Assembly: GCF_004363075.1 (NCBI RefSeq)
Contig: NZ_SNYN01000019.1
Coordinates: 1-64,000, forward strand
Direction: 5' to 3'
Length of the DNA stretch: 64,000 bases
Source of the DNA: Actinorugispora endophytica
GTDB lineage: Bacteria > Actinomycetota > Actinomycetes > Streptosporangiales > Streptosporangiaceae
Of this stretch, positions 56,330-64,000 are shown piece after piece. A model generated the notes under the pieces. The model saw nothing but the letters and a program-made list of their open reading frames with translations. It did not search any database and was not told the origin of the DNA. Numbering within the stretch: the first letter of the stretch is position 1; every line of letters starts with the position of its first letter. A program made the position numbers and the translations under genes.

Positions 56330-56908
56330 GGTCGTAATTGTGGACCGAGTGTGGGACAGGCGCGAACCGGGAAGAGGACAAGGGCGTGTTTTCCGCCCGG
56401 TGGTCTCCACGGCCGCGCGGCCCGTTCCGGGCCTCCACGGGGCGGGGTTTCGGCCGGACCGCGCCGTCCCGGTGCGTGCGGGAGGCGGACGTGGGCGGTC
56501 CCATGCCCGTCCGGACGCTGGTCCGGGCGGGGACGGGAGGCGGAGTCCCGACGCCGGGTGAGCGGGACGCGCGGTTCCGGGGCCGGAACAGGGCGGGGAG
56601 TGAGACGGCTCCGCCCCGTCCGGAACGTCCGGTGAGATCGAACACCGCGATTTCTGTCGGAACGTGTGAACCGCGACGCCGGAGGCGTCCTTCTCTTTCT
56701 CTTACCAGTGAGAACACGGAGAGTAACGATATTTGAGGGAGGGAAGTGAAGCGGGGAATGCTACACCCGGTTTCCGTTACGTCAAAGCGGATGCTTGTAG
56801 TGCCGGTAACCTTTGGGTGTCCCGTTCGTCCAGACACGCTTCACCCCGCCCAGATTTCCGCCCGGTGGTGAGAAGGCGCGCCTCCGGTCCGACCGTCCAT
56901 GGACACTC
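56330..56908. other. divergent region between parC and the mrp operon
   Basis: About 580 bases without a credible gene; the plus and minus open frames are low-complexity. AT-richer patches (GAGAGTAACGATATTTGAGG near 56714 and CGTTACGTCAAAGCGG near 56775) are the best promoter candidates for the mrp operon. A ribosome site for mrpA is weak. Confidence 0.4.
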
Positions 56909-59395
56909 ATGCTGCTGCCCTTTCTCATCGCGATCCACGCGCTCACCGCAGTGGCGGTGCCGCCGCTGGTGCGGGTCATGGGCTCCCGCGCTTTCCTGGT
57001 GGCGAGCCTGCCCCTGGCGCTGACGGCGGCCTGGGTCCTGGCCCGGACGCCCGGCATCGTCGGAGGCCGTCCGGTCACGGCCTCGGTTCCGTGGGTCCCG
57101 TCCCTGGGCATCACCTTCGACTTCCGCGTGGACGCGCTCTCCGCGACGATGGTGCTGCTCGTCTGCGGGGTGGGCGCCGTCGTCTTCTGCTACAGCGCCG
57201 CCTACTTCCACGCGGGCGAGCGCGCCCTGGGGCGGCTCGCCGGCGTCCTCGTGCTGTTCGCCGGGTCCATGCTGGGCGTGGTCACCACCGACAACCTCTT
57301 CGCGCTGTACGTGTTCTGGGAGCTGACCTCGGTCTCCTCCTTCCTGCTGGTCGCCCATTCGGACCAGCGCGAGAGCGCCCGCCGGGCGGCCACCCAGGCG
57401 CTGGTCACCACGGCCGGGTTCGGCCTGCTCATGCTGGTCGGCTTCCTGCTGCTGGGCTCCCTCGGCGGTACCTACCGGATCTCCGAGCTGGTCGCCGACC
57501 CGCCCCTGGACAGCCCCTGGCTCCCGGTCGCCCTGGTGCTGGTCCTGGCCGGGGCGTTCGCCAAGTCCGCGCAGGCCCCGCTGCACTACTGGCTGCCCGG
57601 CGCGATGGTGGCGCCCACCCCGGTCAGCGCCTACCTGCACGCGGCGGCCATGGTCAAGGGGGGCGTCTACCTCGTCGCGCGTCTGGCGCCCGGTTTCGCC
57701 GACGCCGACCCCTGGCGCGCCCTGGTGCTCGTCTTCGGCCTGGCCACCATGGTCCTCGGCGGCTGGCGGGCACTGCGCCAGGACGACCTCAAGCTCCTGC
57801 TGGCCTACGGCACGGTCAGCCAGCTGGGCCTGCTCACCCTGCTGGCGGGCGCGGGCACGCACACCGCGGCGGTGGCCGTGATCGGCATGCTGCTGGCGCA
57901 CGGGCTGTTCAAGGCCACCCTGTTCCTCACCGTCGGGATCATCGACCACCAGGCCGGGACCCGCAGCATCAGCAGGCTCACCGGGCTGGGCAGACGCGTG
58001 CCGGTGCTGGCCGCCGCCGCGGGGCTCGCCGCCGCCTCGATGGCGGGGCTGCCCCCGCTGCTGGGCTTCGCGGGCAAGGAGGCGGCGCTGGAGGCCTTCG
58101 TCCCGGGGCGCGACGCGGCGCTGTCCGCCCCGGCCTCGGCCGCCGTGCTCACCGGCCTGGTCCTGGGGTCGGTCCTGACCTTCGCCTACAGCGCCCGGTT
58201 CCTCTGGGGCGCGTTCGCCGACAAGGACACCGTCTCGGAGGTCCGCTTCCCGAAGCCGTCCCGCGCCTTCACCGCCGCTCCCGTCGTTCTCGCGGCGGCG
58301 GGCCTGGTCCTGGGCGCGCTCCCCTTCGCGCTCGACCCCCTCGCCCAGGCCCACGCCGCGCCGTTCGACGCCGCGGGGCACCCGTACCACCTGGCCCTGT
58401 GGCACGGCCTCACCCCCGCACTGGGGCTGTCGGCCCTGGTGGCCGCCGCGGGCGCGGTGCTGTTCTGGCGGCGCAGGGCCATGACCCGGCTGCAGAACGC
58501 GATGCCGAACTGGTACGAGGCGGAGGCGGGCTACGACGCGGTCCTCGAAGGCGTCAGGTGGACGGCCTTCCACGTCACCGGCCGCGCCCAGAGCGGTTCG
58601 CTGCCGGTCTACCTCGGCATCATCCTGGCCACCATGCTGGCGCTGCCGGGCACGCGGCTGCTGGCCGCGCTGATCGGCGGGGACGTCCCGGTGCCCGGCG
58701 CGGGCGACGGCCTGCGGCTGTGGGACAACCCGCTGGAGGTGGTCGTGGTGCTGATCGTCGTGGTCACCGCGGTCGCCACGGTCCGCGAACGCCGCCGCTT
58801 CCCCTCGCTCATCCTGATCAGCGCGCTGGGCTTCGGCATCGCCGGGATGTTCGTGCTGCACGGCGCGCCCGACCTGGCGCTGACCCTGGTCCTGGTCGAG
58901 ACGCTCACCACGATCATCCTGGTGTTCGTGCTGCGGCGGCTGCCCGGCGCCTTCAAGACCCGCCCCGACGGCTGGCCCAAGCGCCTGACGGTCCTGATGT
59001 GCGCGGCCGCCGGGTCCTTCATCGCCGTCTCGCTGTGGCTGATGGCCCACGCCCGCACCGACCCGCCCGTCTCCCAGGGGTACGCGCTCCGCGCGGAGGA
59101 GGCGGGCGGCCAGAACCTGGTCAACATCATCATCGCCGACTTCCGGGCGCTGGACACCTTCGGGGAGGTCGTGGTGCTGGCCACCGCCGCGGTCGCGGTC
59201 GCCTCGCTGGTGCTGCTCAACCGGCGGGACCGCGTCGCACGAGAACCCGGGGACCGGGCGGGGGAGGAGGCCGAGCAGGAGGCGGCCGCGGGCGGCGCGC
59301 CCGAACCGCTCGACCAGGTGGGCGAGATGGCCGCCCCGGTCCCGGACGGCCCCGGGGACGCGGGCCGCGGCACAGAGAGGGAGGACCGATCATGA
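56909..59395 (+). CDS. mrpA: Na+/H+ antiporter subunit A (MrpA)
   Basis: An 828-residue, highly hydrophobic protein, the largest subunit of the Mrp cation/proton antiporter complex, related to complex I NuoL. ATG 56909 (MLLPFLIAIHALTAVAVPPLV) is the family-style start. Landmarks are the proton-channel helices with conserved Lys and Glu (VFWELTSVSSFLLVAH, AHGLFKATLFLTVGI, AYLHAAAMVKGGVYLVAR), followed by a DUF4040/MrpB-like C-terminal part (LMCAAAGSFIAVSLWL). The stop overlaps the mrpB ATG by 4 bases. The operon exports Na+ and supports pH and salt tolerance. Confidence 0.95.
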   Translation: MLLPFLIAIHALTAVAVPPLVRVMGSRAFLVASLPLALTAAWVLARTPGIVGGRPVTASVPWVPSLGITFDFRVDALSATMVLLVCGVGAVVFCYSAAYFHAGERALGRLAGVLVLFAGSMLGVVTTDNLFALYVFWELTSVSSFLLVAHSDQRESARRAATQALVTTAGFGLLMLVGFLLLGSLGGTYRISELVADPPLDSPWLPVALVLVLAGAFAKSAQAPLHYWLPGAMVAPTPVSAYLHAAAMVKGGVYLVARLAPGFADADPWRALVLVFGLATMVLGGWRALRQDDLKLLLAYGTVSQLGLLTLLAGAGTHTAAVAVIGMLLAHGLFKATLFLTVGIIDHQAGTRSISRLTGLGRRVPVLAAAAGLAAASMAGLPPLLGFAGKEAALEAFVPGRDAALSAPASAAVLTGLVLGSVLTFAYSARFLWGAFADKDTVSEVRFPKPSRAFTAAPVVLAAAGLVLGALPFALDPLAQAHAAPFDAAGHPYHLALWHGLTPALGLSALVAAAGAVLFWRRRAMTRLQNAMPNWYEAEAGYDAVLEGVRWTAFHVTGRAQSGSLPVYLGIILATMLALPGTRLLAALIGGDVPVPGAGDGLRLWDNPLEVVVVLIVVVTAVATVRERRRFPSLILISALGFGIAGMFVLHGAPDLALTLVLVETLTTIILVFVLRRLPGAFKTRPDGWPKRLTVLMCAAAGSFIAVSLWLMAHARTDPPVSQGYALRAEEAGGQNLVNIIIADFRALDTFGEVVVLATAAVAVASLVLLNRRDRVAREPGDRAGEEAEQEAAAGGAPEPLDQVGEMAAPVPDGPGDAGRGTEREDRS

Positions 59396-60060
59396 TCACC
59401 GACCCCCAGGGGCCCGGACGCCCCCTCGTCGCGGGCCCGGGAGCGCGGGACGGCACCGGCGGCCCGCCCGAGGGCTGGGAGGCGCCGCGCGAGCGGTGGC
59501 TCAGCACCGTGGTCCGACCGGCCTTCGGGCCGAGGTCGGTGCTGCTGGAGGTCGTCACCCGGCTGCTGATCCCCGCGATCCTGCTGCTGTCGGTCTTCCT
59601 GCTGGTCTCCGGGCACAACCGTCCCGGCGGCGGGTTCGCCGGAGGACTGGTGGCCAGCATGGCGTACGTGCTGCGGTACGTCGCGGGCGGGCGGCACGAG
59701 CTCCTGGCAGGCCTGCCCATGCGCCCCAACGGGCTTCTCGCGATCGGGATGATGATGGGCTGCGCGGCGGCCGGGCTTCCGCTGCTGTTCGGCCGCCCGG
59801 TGTTCGAAACCGCGAAGTGGGAGCTCACGCTGCCGGTGTTCGGCGAGGTCAAGGTACTCAGCGCGCTGTTCTTCGAAGCGGGCGTCTTCCTGATCGTGGT
59901 GGGCCTGGTGCTGTCCGTGGTCGCCGCGCTCGGAGCCCGGATGGAGGCCGAGGAGGAGGAGGCCCGCACCGAGAGGGAGCAGCGGGCCGTGTGGCTGGGG
60001 CGCCGCGCCGCGCGGGCGCGGCAGGCGCCGCCCGGACCGGCGGAGGGAGGCCCGCGATGA
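59392..60060 (+). CDS. mrpB: Na+/H+ antiporter subunit B (MrpB)
   Basis: A 222-residue membrane protein starting in an ATGA overlap with mrpA. After a soluble N-terminal stretch (about 55 residues, Pro/Gly-rich), four helices follow, with the family signature SGHNRPGGGFAGGLVASMAYVLRYV and PNGLLAIGMMMG, then a helical Glu/Arg-rich tail (EAEEEEARTEREQRAVW). Ends in an ATGA overlap with mrpC. Confidence 0.93.
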   Translation: MITDPQGPGRPLVAGPGARDGTGGPPEGWEAPRERWLSTVVRPAFGPRSVLLEVVTRLLIPAILLLSVFLLVSGHNRPGGGFAGGLVASMAYVLRYVAGGRHELLAGLPMRPNGLLAIGMMMGCAAAGLPLLFGRPVFETAKWELTLPVFGEVKVLSALFFEAGVFLIVVGLVLSVVAALGARMEAEEEEARTEREQRAVWLGRRAARARQAPPGPAEGGPR

Positions 60061-60431
60061 GCACTCCCAGCTTCCTGCTCGTCGTCACCGTGGCGGTGCT
60101 CTACTCCAGCGGCTTCTACCTGCTCCTGCAGCGCTCGCTCATGCGCGTGGTGTTCGGCATCCTGATCCTGGGCCACGCCGCCAACCTCTCCCTGCTGCTC
60201 ACCGACGTGGCCATCACCCTGCCGCCGCTGCTGGGCGGCCGGGAGGGGGAGATGTCCGACCCCCTCCCGCACGCGATGGCGCTGACCGCCATCGTCATCA
60301 CCTTCGGTGTCACGACGTTCCTGCTCGCCCTCGCCTACCGGGTCTGGCTGGGCGACGAGAACGACGAAGTGCCCGACGACCTCGAGGACCGCCGCATCAG
60401 CAGCCTGACCGAGCCGGAGGACTCCTCGTGA
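60057..60431 (+). CDS. mrpC: Na+/H+ antiporter subunit C (MrpC)
   Basis: A 124-residue NuoK-like subunit with three helices (LLVVTVAVLYSSGFYLLL, VFGILILGHAANLSLLL, ALTAIVITFGVTTFLLALAY). It starts in an ATGA overlap with mrpB and ends in a GTGA overlap with mrpD. The conserved HAANL segment matches the proton-path region of NuoK-type proteins. Confidence 0.93.
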   Translation: MSTPSFLLVVTVAVLYSSGFYLLLQRSLMRVVFGILILGHAANLSLLLTDVAITLPPLLGGREGEMSDPLPHAMALTAIVITFGVTTFLLALAYRVWLGDENDEVPDDLEDRRISSLTEPEDSS

Positions 60432-61954
60432 ACGCCCTCCTCGCCGTCCCCTTCGTCGTCCCGCTGCTGGGGGCGGCGATCACGCTGCTGCTGCGCCGCA
60501 CCCCCCGCTCCCAGCGGATCGCCGGCGCCGTGACGCTGTCCGTGGTCGTGGCCGACGCCGCCGTCCTGCTGTGGCGGACCCACGACGGGACGATCCTGAC
60601 GAGTCAGGCCGGGGACTGGCCCGCCCCGTTGGGCATCACCCTGGTGGCCGACCCCATGGCCTCGCTGCTCGTGCTGGTCTCCTCGGCGGTCCTGCTGGTC
60701 GTGCTGCTGTACGCGATCGGCCAGGACATCGGCGGCCTGAGCCGCGCCACCCCCCAGGTGTTCCACCCCATCTACCTGGTGCTGACCGCGGGCGTGAGCC
60801 TGAGCTTCATCGCCGGGGACCTGTTCAACCTGTTCGTGGGCTTCGAGATCATGCTCACCGCCAGCTACGCGCTGATCACCCAGGCCCCCACCCGGGCCCG
60901 GGTGCGGGCCAGCATGATCTACACGGTGGTCAGCCTGACCTCCTCGATCCTCTTCCTCACGGGCATCGCCCTGGTGTACGCGCTGACCGGGACCGTGAAC
61001 ATGGCCGACATCGCCGAGAAGCTCGGCGCGGCCCCGCCCGAGCTGCGCATGGTGCTGGCGCTGCTGTTCTTCGTGGTGTTCGGGATCAAGGCCGCGGTCG
61101 TGCCCATGCACTTCTGGCTGCCCGACAGCTACCCGGTGGCGCTCACCCGGATCTCCGCGATCTTCGCCGCGCTCCTGACCAAGGTCGCGGTCTACGCCAT
61201 CATCCGGACCCAGACCCTGCTGTTCCTGCGCGACGACATCTCCACCGTCCTGATGGTGGTCGCCATCGCCACGATGGTGGTCGGCATCCTGGGCGCGCTC
61301 GCGCAGTCCGACATCAACCGGATCATGTCGTTCGCGCTGGTCAGCCATATCGGGTTCATGATCTTCGGACTCGCCCTGGGAACCGCGGCGGGACTGGCCG
61401 GGGTGGTGGTCTACCTCGTGCACCACATCGTGGTGCAGGCGACGCTGTTCCTGGTCAACGGGCTCATCAGGCAGTACGTCGGACACACCTCGCTGGCGGC
61501 GATCCGCGGCCTGACCGCGGTGTCCCCGGCGCTGGCGCTGTTCTTCTTCCTGCCGGCGCTCAGCCTGGCGGGCCTGCCGCCCATGTCGGGCTTCATCGCC
61601 AAGGTCGCGCTGTTCCAGGCCGCGGTGGCCGTGGGCGGCCCGCTCGCCTGGACGGGGCTCGCGGCGGGCGTGCTGACCAGCCTGCTCACGCTCATCGCGA
61701 TCTTCCGGATCTGGACCCGGGCCTTCTGGGGAACACCGCGTCAGGACATGCTGGAGGCCCGCGCGCGGCTGCGCTCCGGCTCCAACCGGGGTGGACTGCG
61801 GATCATGACCGCGATGACCGGGGTGATGGTCGCGGTCGGGGTGGCGGTGGCCGTGGCGTCGGGGCCGCTGACCGCGGTCGGCTTCACCGCCGCCGAGGAC
61901 CTGCTGGACGGGCGCGCCTACGTCACCGCGGTCCTCGGGGAGGGGGCGCGATGA
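60428..61954 (+). CDS. mrpD: Na+/H+ antiporter subunit D (MrpD)
   Basis: A 508-residue NuoM/NuoN-like antiporter subunit with about 14 helices. Landmarks: LFNLFVGFEIMLTASYALIT (conserved Glu), FGIKAAVVPMHFWLPDSYPVA (conserved Lys, Pro and His) and HHIVVQATLFLVNGLI with SFALVSHIGFMIFGLAL. GTG 60428 overlaps the mrpC stop; the stop overlaps the mrpE ATG. Confidence 0.95.
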   Translation: MNALLAVPFVVPLLGAAITLLLRRTPRSQRIAGAVTLSVVVADAAVLLWRTHDGTILTSQAGDWPAPLGITLVADPMASLLVLVSSAVLLVVLLYAIGQDIGGLSRATPQVFHPIYLVLTAGVSLSFIAGDLFNLFVGFEIMLTASYALITQAPTRARVRASMIYTVVSLTSSILFLTGIALVYALTGTVNMADIAEKLGAAPPELRMVLALLFFVVFGIKAAVVPMHFWLPDSYPVALTRISAIFAALLTKVAVYAIIRTQTLLFLRDDISTVLMVVAIATMVVGILGALAQSDINRIMSFALVSHIGFMIFGLALGTAAGLAGVVVYLVHHIVVQATLFLVNGLIRQYVGHTSLAAIRGLTAVSPALALFFFLPALSLAGLPPMSGFIAKVALFQAAVAVGGPLAWTGLAAGVLTSLLTLIAIFRIWTRAFWGTPRQDMLEARARLRSGSNRGGLRIMTAMTGVMVAVGVAVAVASGPLTAVGFTAAEDLLDGRAYVTAVLGEGAR

Positions 61955-62577
61955 CCGTGGACCACGGGTCGAGCGCCAGCACGGTCCCCACCGGGCGGCC
62001 GTGGTACCGCAGGCTGGGGGGCCGACTGCCCACGGTGCTCTGGCTGACCGTGATGTGGGTGGTCCTGTGGGGCGACCCCAGCCCGGGGACGGCCGTCGCC
62101 GGGTTCGCCGTGGCCTCGGTGTGCTACTCGGCGGCCAGGCTGCCGCACATCCCGGTCCGGTTGGGCTTCCGACCGCAGCACGCGCTGCGCCTGGTGCTGC
62201 ACGTGGGCTACGACATGCTCCTCTCCAGCGTCCGGGTGGCGTTCCACGGGTTGTGGCGCCCGAAGCGCACGCGCGGCGCCATCGTGGCGATCCCCGTGCG
62301 CACCGACTCGGACTTCCTGCTCGCGATGTTCAGCGGCCTGGTCTCGCTGGTGACGGGGACCCTGGTCATCGAGCTCAACCGCAACCAGGGGGTGCTCTAC
62401 GTGCACGGGCTCCCCGTCAACGGTCCGGACGGTCCCGAGGAGCTGCGCGCGCAGGTGCGCAGGACAGAGGAGCTGCTGGTCCTGGCCTTCGGCACGGCCG
62501 AGGACCTGGAGGTGTTCCGGCTGCGCGCCGGGGAGGAGCCCGCGGGGGCCGCGGGGGAACGGGGGGAGAACGGGTGA
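61951..62577 (+). CDS. mrpE: Na+/H+ antiporter subunit E (MrpE)
   Basis: A 208-residue subunit with two or three N-terminal membrane helices (LPTVLWLTVMWVVLW, TAVAGFAVASVCYSA) and a cytoplasmic alpha/beta domain (VAIPVRTDSDFLLAMFSGLVSL, ELNRNQGVLYVHGLPV). It starts in an ATGA overlap and is followed by GTGA overlap with mrpF. Matches MrpE length and layout. Confidence 0.92.
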   Translation: MTVDHGSSASTVPTGRPWYRRLGGRLPTVLWLTVMWVVLWGDPSPGTAVAGFAVASVCYSAARLPHIPVRLGFRPQHALRLVLHVGYDMLLSSVRVAFHGLWRPKRTRGAIVAIPVRTDSDFLLAMFSGLVSLVTGTLVIELNRNQGVLYVHGLPVNGPDGPEELRAQVRRTEELLVLAFGTAEDLEVFRLRAGEEPAGAAGERGENG

Positions 62578-62852
62578 CGGTCCTGGACTACGTCTACGTC
62601 TCGACCTTCACCATGCTGGGGCTGGGCGTGCTGTTCACGCTCTACCGGCTGGTGCGGGGGCCGTCGGTGCTGGACCGCGTCGTCTGCCTGAACGCGATCT
62701 CGGTGCTGGTGGTCAGCGCCATCGCGGTGGAGGTCGCGGTCCGCGGCGACACCGCCTACGTCGGGCTGATGGTGACGGTCGCGCTGCTGGGGTTCGTCGG
62801 CACGCTGACGGCCGCGCGCTTCGCGGAGAGGCGGGCCCATGACCGCGGTTGA
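62574..62852 (+). CDS. mrpF: Na+/H+ antiporter subunit F (MrpF)
   Basis: A 92-residue protein from GTG 62574 with three membrane helices (VYVSTFTMLGLGVLFTLY, DRVVCLNAISVLVVSAIAV, VGLMVTVALLGFVGTLTAAR). It has the GPSVLDRVV signature typical of the family. Overlaps mrpE at its start and mrpG at its end (14 bases). Confidence 0.92.
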   Translation: MTVLDYVYVSTFTMLGLGVLFTLYRLVRGPSVLDRVVCLNAISVLVVSAIAVEVAVRGDTAYVGLMVTVALLGFVGTLTAARFAERRAHDRG

Positions 62853-63216
62853 CTGGGTCACGGCCGTGCTGCTGACGCTGGGCGCCCTGTTCACGCTGAT
62901 CGGCACGATCGGCCTGGTGCGCTTCCCGACCCTGTTGGGGCGGATGCACGCGGCGACCAAGCCCGACACCGTCGGGCTGTTCCTGCTGCTGTTCGGGGCG
63001 GCGTTCCAGCTGCCGGACCTGCGTTCGGCCGCGCCGCTGGCGCTGGTGGCGCTCTTCCAGATGGTGACCGCGCCCGTGCTGGCCCAGACGGTGGGCCGGG
63101 TCGCCTACAGCCGGGGAGAGACCGACGAGGAGCACCTGGTGGTGGACGAGCTGGCGGAGGCCGTGGAGCGGGCGCGGAAGGACGCCCCCGACGACGTGGA
63201 CGCGCGGGACCGGTGA
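62839..63216 (+). CDS. mrpG: Na+/H+ antiporter subunit G (MrpG)
   Basis: A 125-residue protein with three helices and the PhaG/MrpG signature FPTLLGRMHAATKPDTVGLFLLLFG. The acidic C-terminal tail (EEHLVVDELAEAVERARKDAPDDVDARDR split here by position) is cytoplasmic. It closes the operon, and the next gene converges on it. Confidence 0.93.
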   Translation: MTAVDWVTAVLLTLGALFTLIGTIGLVRFPTLLGRMHAATKPDTVGLFLLLFGAAFQLPDLRSAAPLALVALFQMVTAPVLAQTVGRVAYSRGETDEEHLVVDELAEAVERARKDAPDDVDARDR

Positions 63217-63293
63217 CCGGAGCTCCGGTTCCCGGTATCCGCGGTGCCCGTTCCTCTCGCCGGCCCCGCCGCCGGGGAACCTGCGGGGGCTGA

Positions 63294-64000
63294 TCAGCTC
63301 CGGAACGGGATTCTCAGGACGGCGGGGTCGCCGTCGGGGCCGCCGGTTCGGATTCGGGAGTCCTGGTTGCCCAGGGCGCTCCACAGTTCGAGGCGGACGG
63401 TTCCGTTGTCGAGGTCGCCGAGTTGTCCGGTGCTGGACCTGGTTCCCTGGGCTTGGGTGTAGGTCTCCCAGCCGGGCAGGTCGTTGGTGGCGAAGTAGTT
63501 GTAGGTCTCGATCCGGTCGAAGGTTCCGTCGCCTTGCAGGTCGTAGGAGACGCGGGCCTGGACGGCGTTGCCCACGGAGGAGCCGGAGTCGACGGGCAGG
63601 GTGAAGCGGGTGGTCTGTCCGGTGTCGTGGGTCGCGGTGACGTCGTCGATCTCGAAGACGGCCGGGTCGGCGGGGGTGCCGTCGTGGTTGGCGCCGCCCG
63701 CCGAGGGGACGTCCACGTCAGCGGCGGCGCCCGGGGTGCCCGACAGCGTTCCGTCGCCGAGGAGGAAGCCGGTGGCGGCCTCGTACCGGTTCGATGGCGA
63801 AGTGCCCGGCTCCTCCTCCTCGCCCTCTTCCTCCTCGCCCTCGTTGCCGGACTCGTCGTTCTCCGTCTCGGATGGGGAGGAGGGCTCGACCGACTCCTGG
63901 GGCGGGGCCGCCGACTCGCTGGGGGACTTCTCGGGGGCGGCTCCGGCGGACAGGCCGGCATCGTGCAGGGCGGCTTCGGTCGAGGGCCGGGCCAGGAACG
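63294..64000 (-). CDS. C-terminal part of a secreted protein (partial, runs off window)
   Basis: The frame is open from the stop at 63294 to the window edge, so only the last 235 residues or so are seen. Order from N to C: FLARPSTEAALHDAGL, a Ser/Pro/Glu linker with EEEEGEEEE runs (about residues 20-60), then a beta-rich domain beginning FLLGDGTLSGTPG and FEIDDVTATHDTGQTTRF, and ending GGPDGDPAVLRIPFRS. Pieces such as QARVSYDLQGDGTFDR and ETYNYFATNDLPGWETYTQ recall C-terminal carbohydrate-associated modules of actinobacterial glycoside hydrolases, but I cannot name a family. The catalytic part, if any, is outside the window. Confidence 0.65.
   Translation of the reverse strand, partial: FLARPSTEAALHDAGLSAGAAPEKSPSESAAPPQESVEPSSPSETENDESGNEGEEEEGEEEEPGTSPSNRYEAATGFLLGDGTLSGTPGAAADVDVPSAGGANHDGTPADPAVFEIDDVTATHDTGQTTRFTLPVDSGSSVGNAVQARVSYDLQGDGTFDRIETYNYFATNDLPGWETYTQAQGTRSSTGQLGDLDNGTVRLELWSALGNQDSRIRTGGPDGDPAVLRIPFRS

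Overview
The window is very G+C-rich with third-position G/C codon bias, frequent GTG starts, and marker families (HrdB-type sigma factor, DUF7455 protein, class II ribonucleotide reductase next to lexA and nrdR, tuberculostearate-type lipid genes). This points to a filamentous or related actinomycete. Nocardiopsis or a close relative is my best guess, but that is inference from gene content, not a search. No rRNA or tRNA gene, intact insertion sequence, prophage or cas gene was seen. The first 180 bases or so are G/C homopolymer that looks like a contig-edge artefact, and the last gene runs off the right edge.

Region by region. 0.2-3.4 kb (minus strand): a Cys-rich hypothetical protein, an AI-2E-family exporter, a small conserved protein and glutamate racemase. 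3.5-8.2 kb (plus): a tmsA-tmsB pair for 10-methyl (tuberculostearic-type) fatty acids, a small third gene, then a cytochrome P450 preceded by a 55-bp palindrome. 8.2-8.6 kb: three strong palindromic hairpins, one with a sister copy at 28.1 kb. 8.7-18.3 kb: zinc-ribbon protein, TspO/MBR protein, acyl-CoA ligase, lipoprotein, leuS, three related membrane-anchored exoproteins, and a lipoprotein hydrolase. 18.4-23.6 kb: a DNA-damage and nucleotide-supply block of lexA (minus) divergent from a LysM-domain division-inhibitor candidate, nrdR and nrdJ, with three LexA boxes and two NrdR-type boxes visible. 23.8-24.6 kb: a toxin-antitoxin pair whose antitoxin carries two compensating frameshifts. 24.8-28.0 kb: two tandem SPFH (flotillin-like) membrane proteins. 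28.1-36.3 kb: small and membrane proteins, RNase HII, a membrane-anchored double AAA ATPase, a sugar nucleotidyltransferase coupled to a tyrosine phosphatase, and a large protein of unknown function. 37-41 kb: a PAS-PAS-GAF-PP2C phosphatase and the principal sigma factor, with two CRISPR-repeat-like sequences in the gap between them. 41.5-45.7 kb: tandem DUF4034-like paralogues, a membrane protein, yaaA and an acetyltransferase. 45.8-56.3 kb: a topoisomerase IV neighbourhood, with parE on plus and parC on minus enclosing MarR, siderophore esterase and siderophore-binding lipoprotein around an iron box, a Cds1-like desulfhydrase, a TPR protein and a beta-carbonic anhydrase. 56.9-63.2 kb: a complete seven-gene mrpABCDEFG Na+/H+ antiporter operon with overlapping genes. 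63.3-64 kb: the C-terminal end of a secreted protein.

Functional themes are genome maintenance (LexA/SOS, NrdR/NrdJ, topoisomerase IV, RNase HII), envelope and lipid physiology (10-methyl fatty acids, P450, acyl-CoA ligase, SPFH proteins, MurI, LysM protein), ion and iron homeostasis (Mrp, siderophore uptake) and global regulation (principal sigma factor, PP2C phosphatase). The strongest observations needing follow-up are the antitoxin with two compensating frameshifts, the dispersed perfect hairpins, the CRISPR-repeat-like pair upstream of sigA, and the back-to-back LexA boxes.
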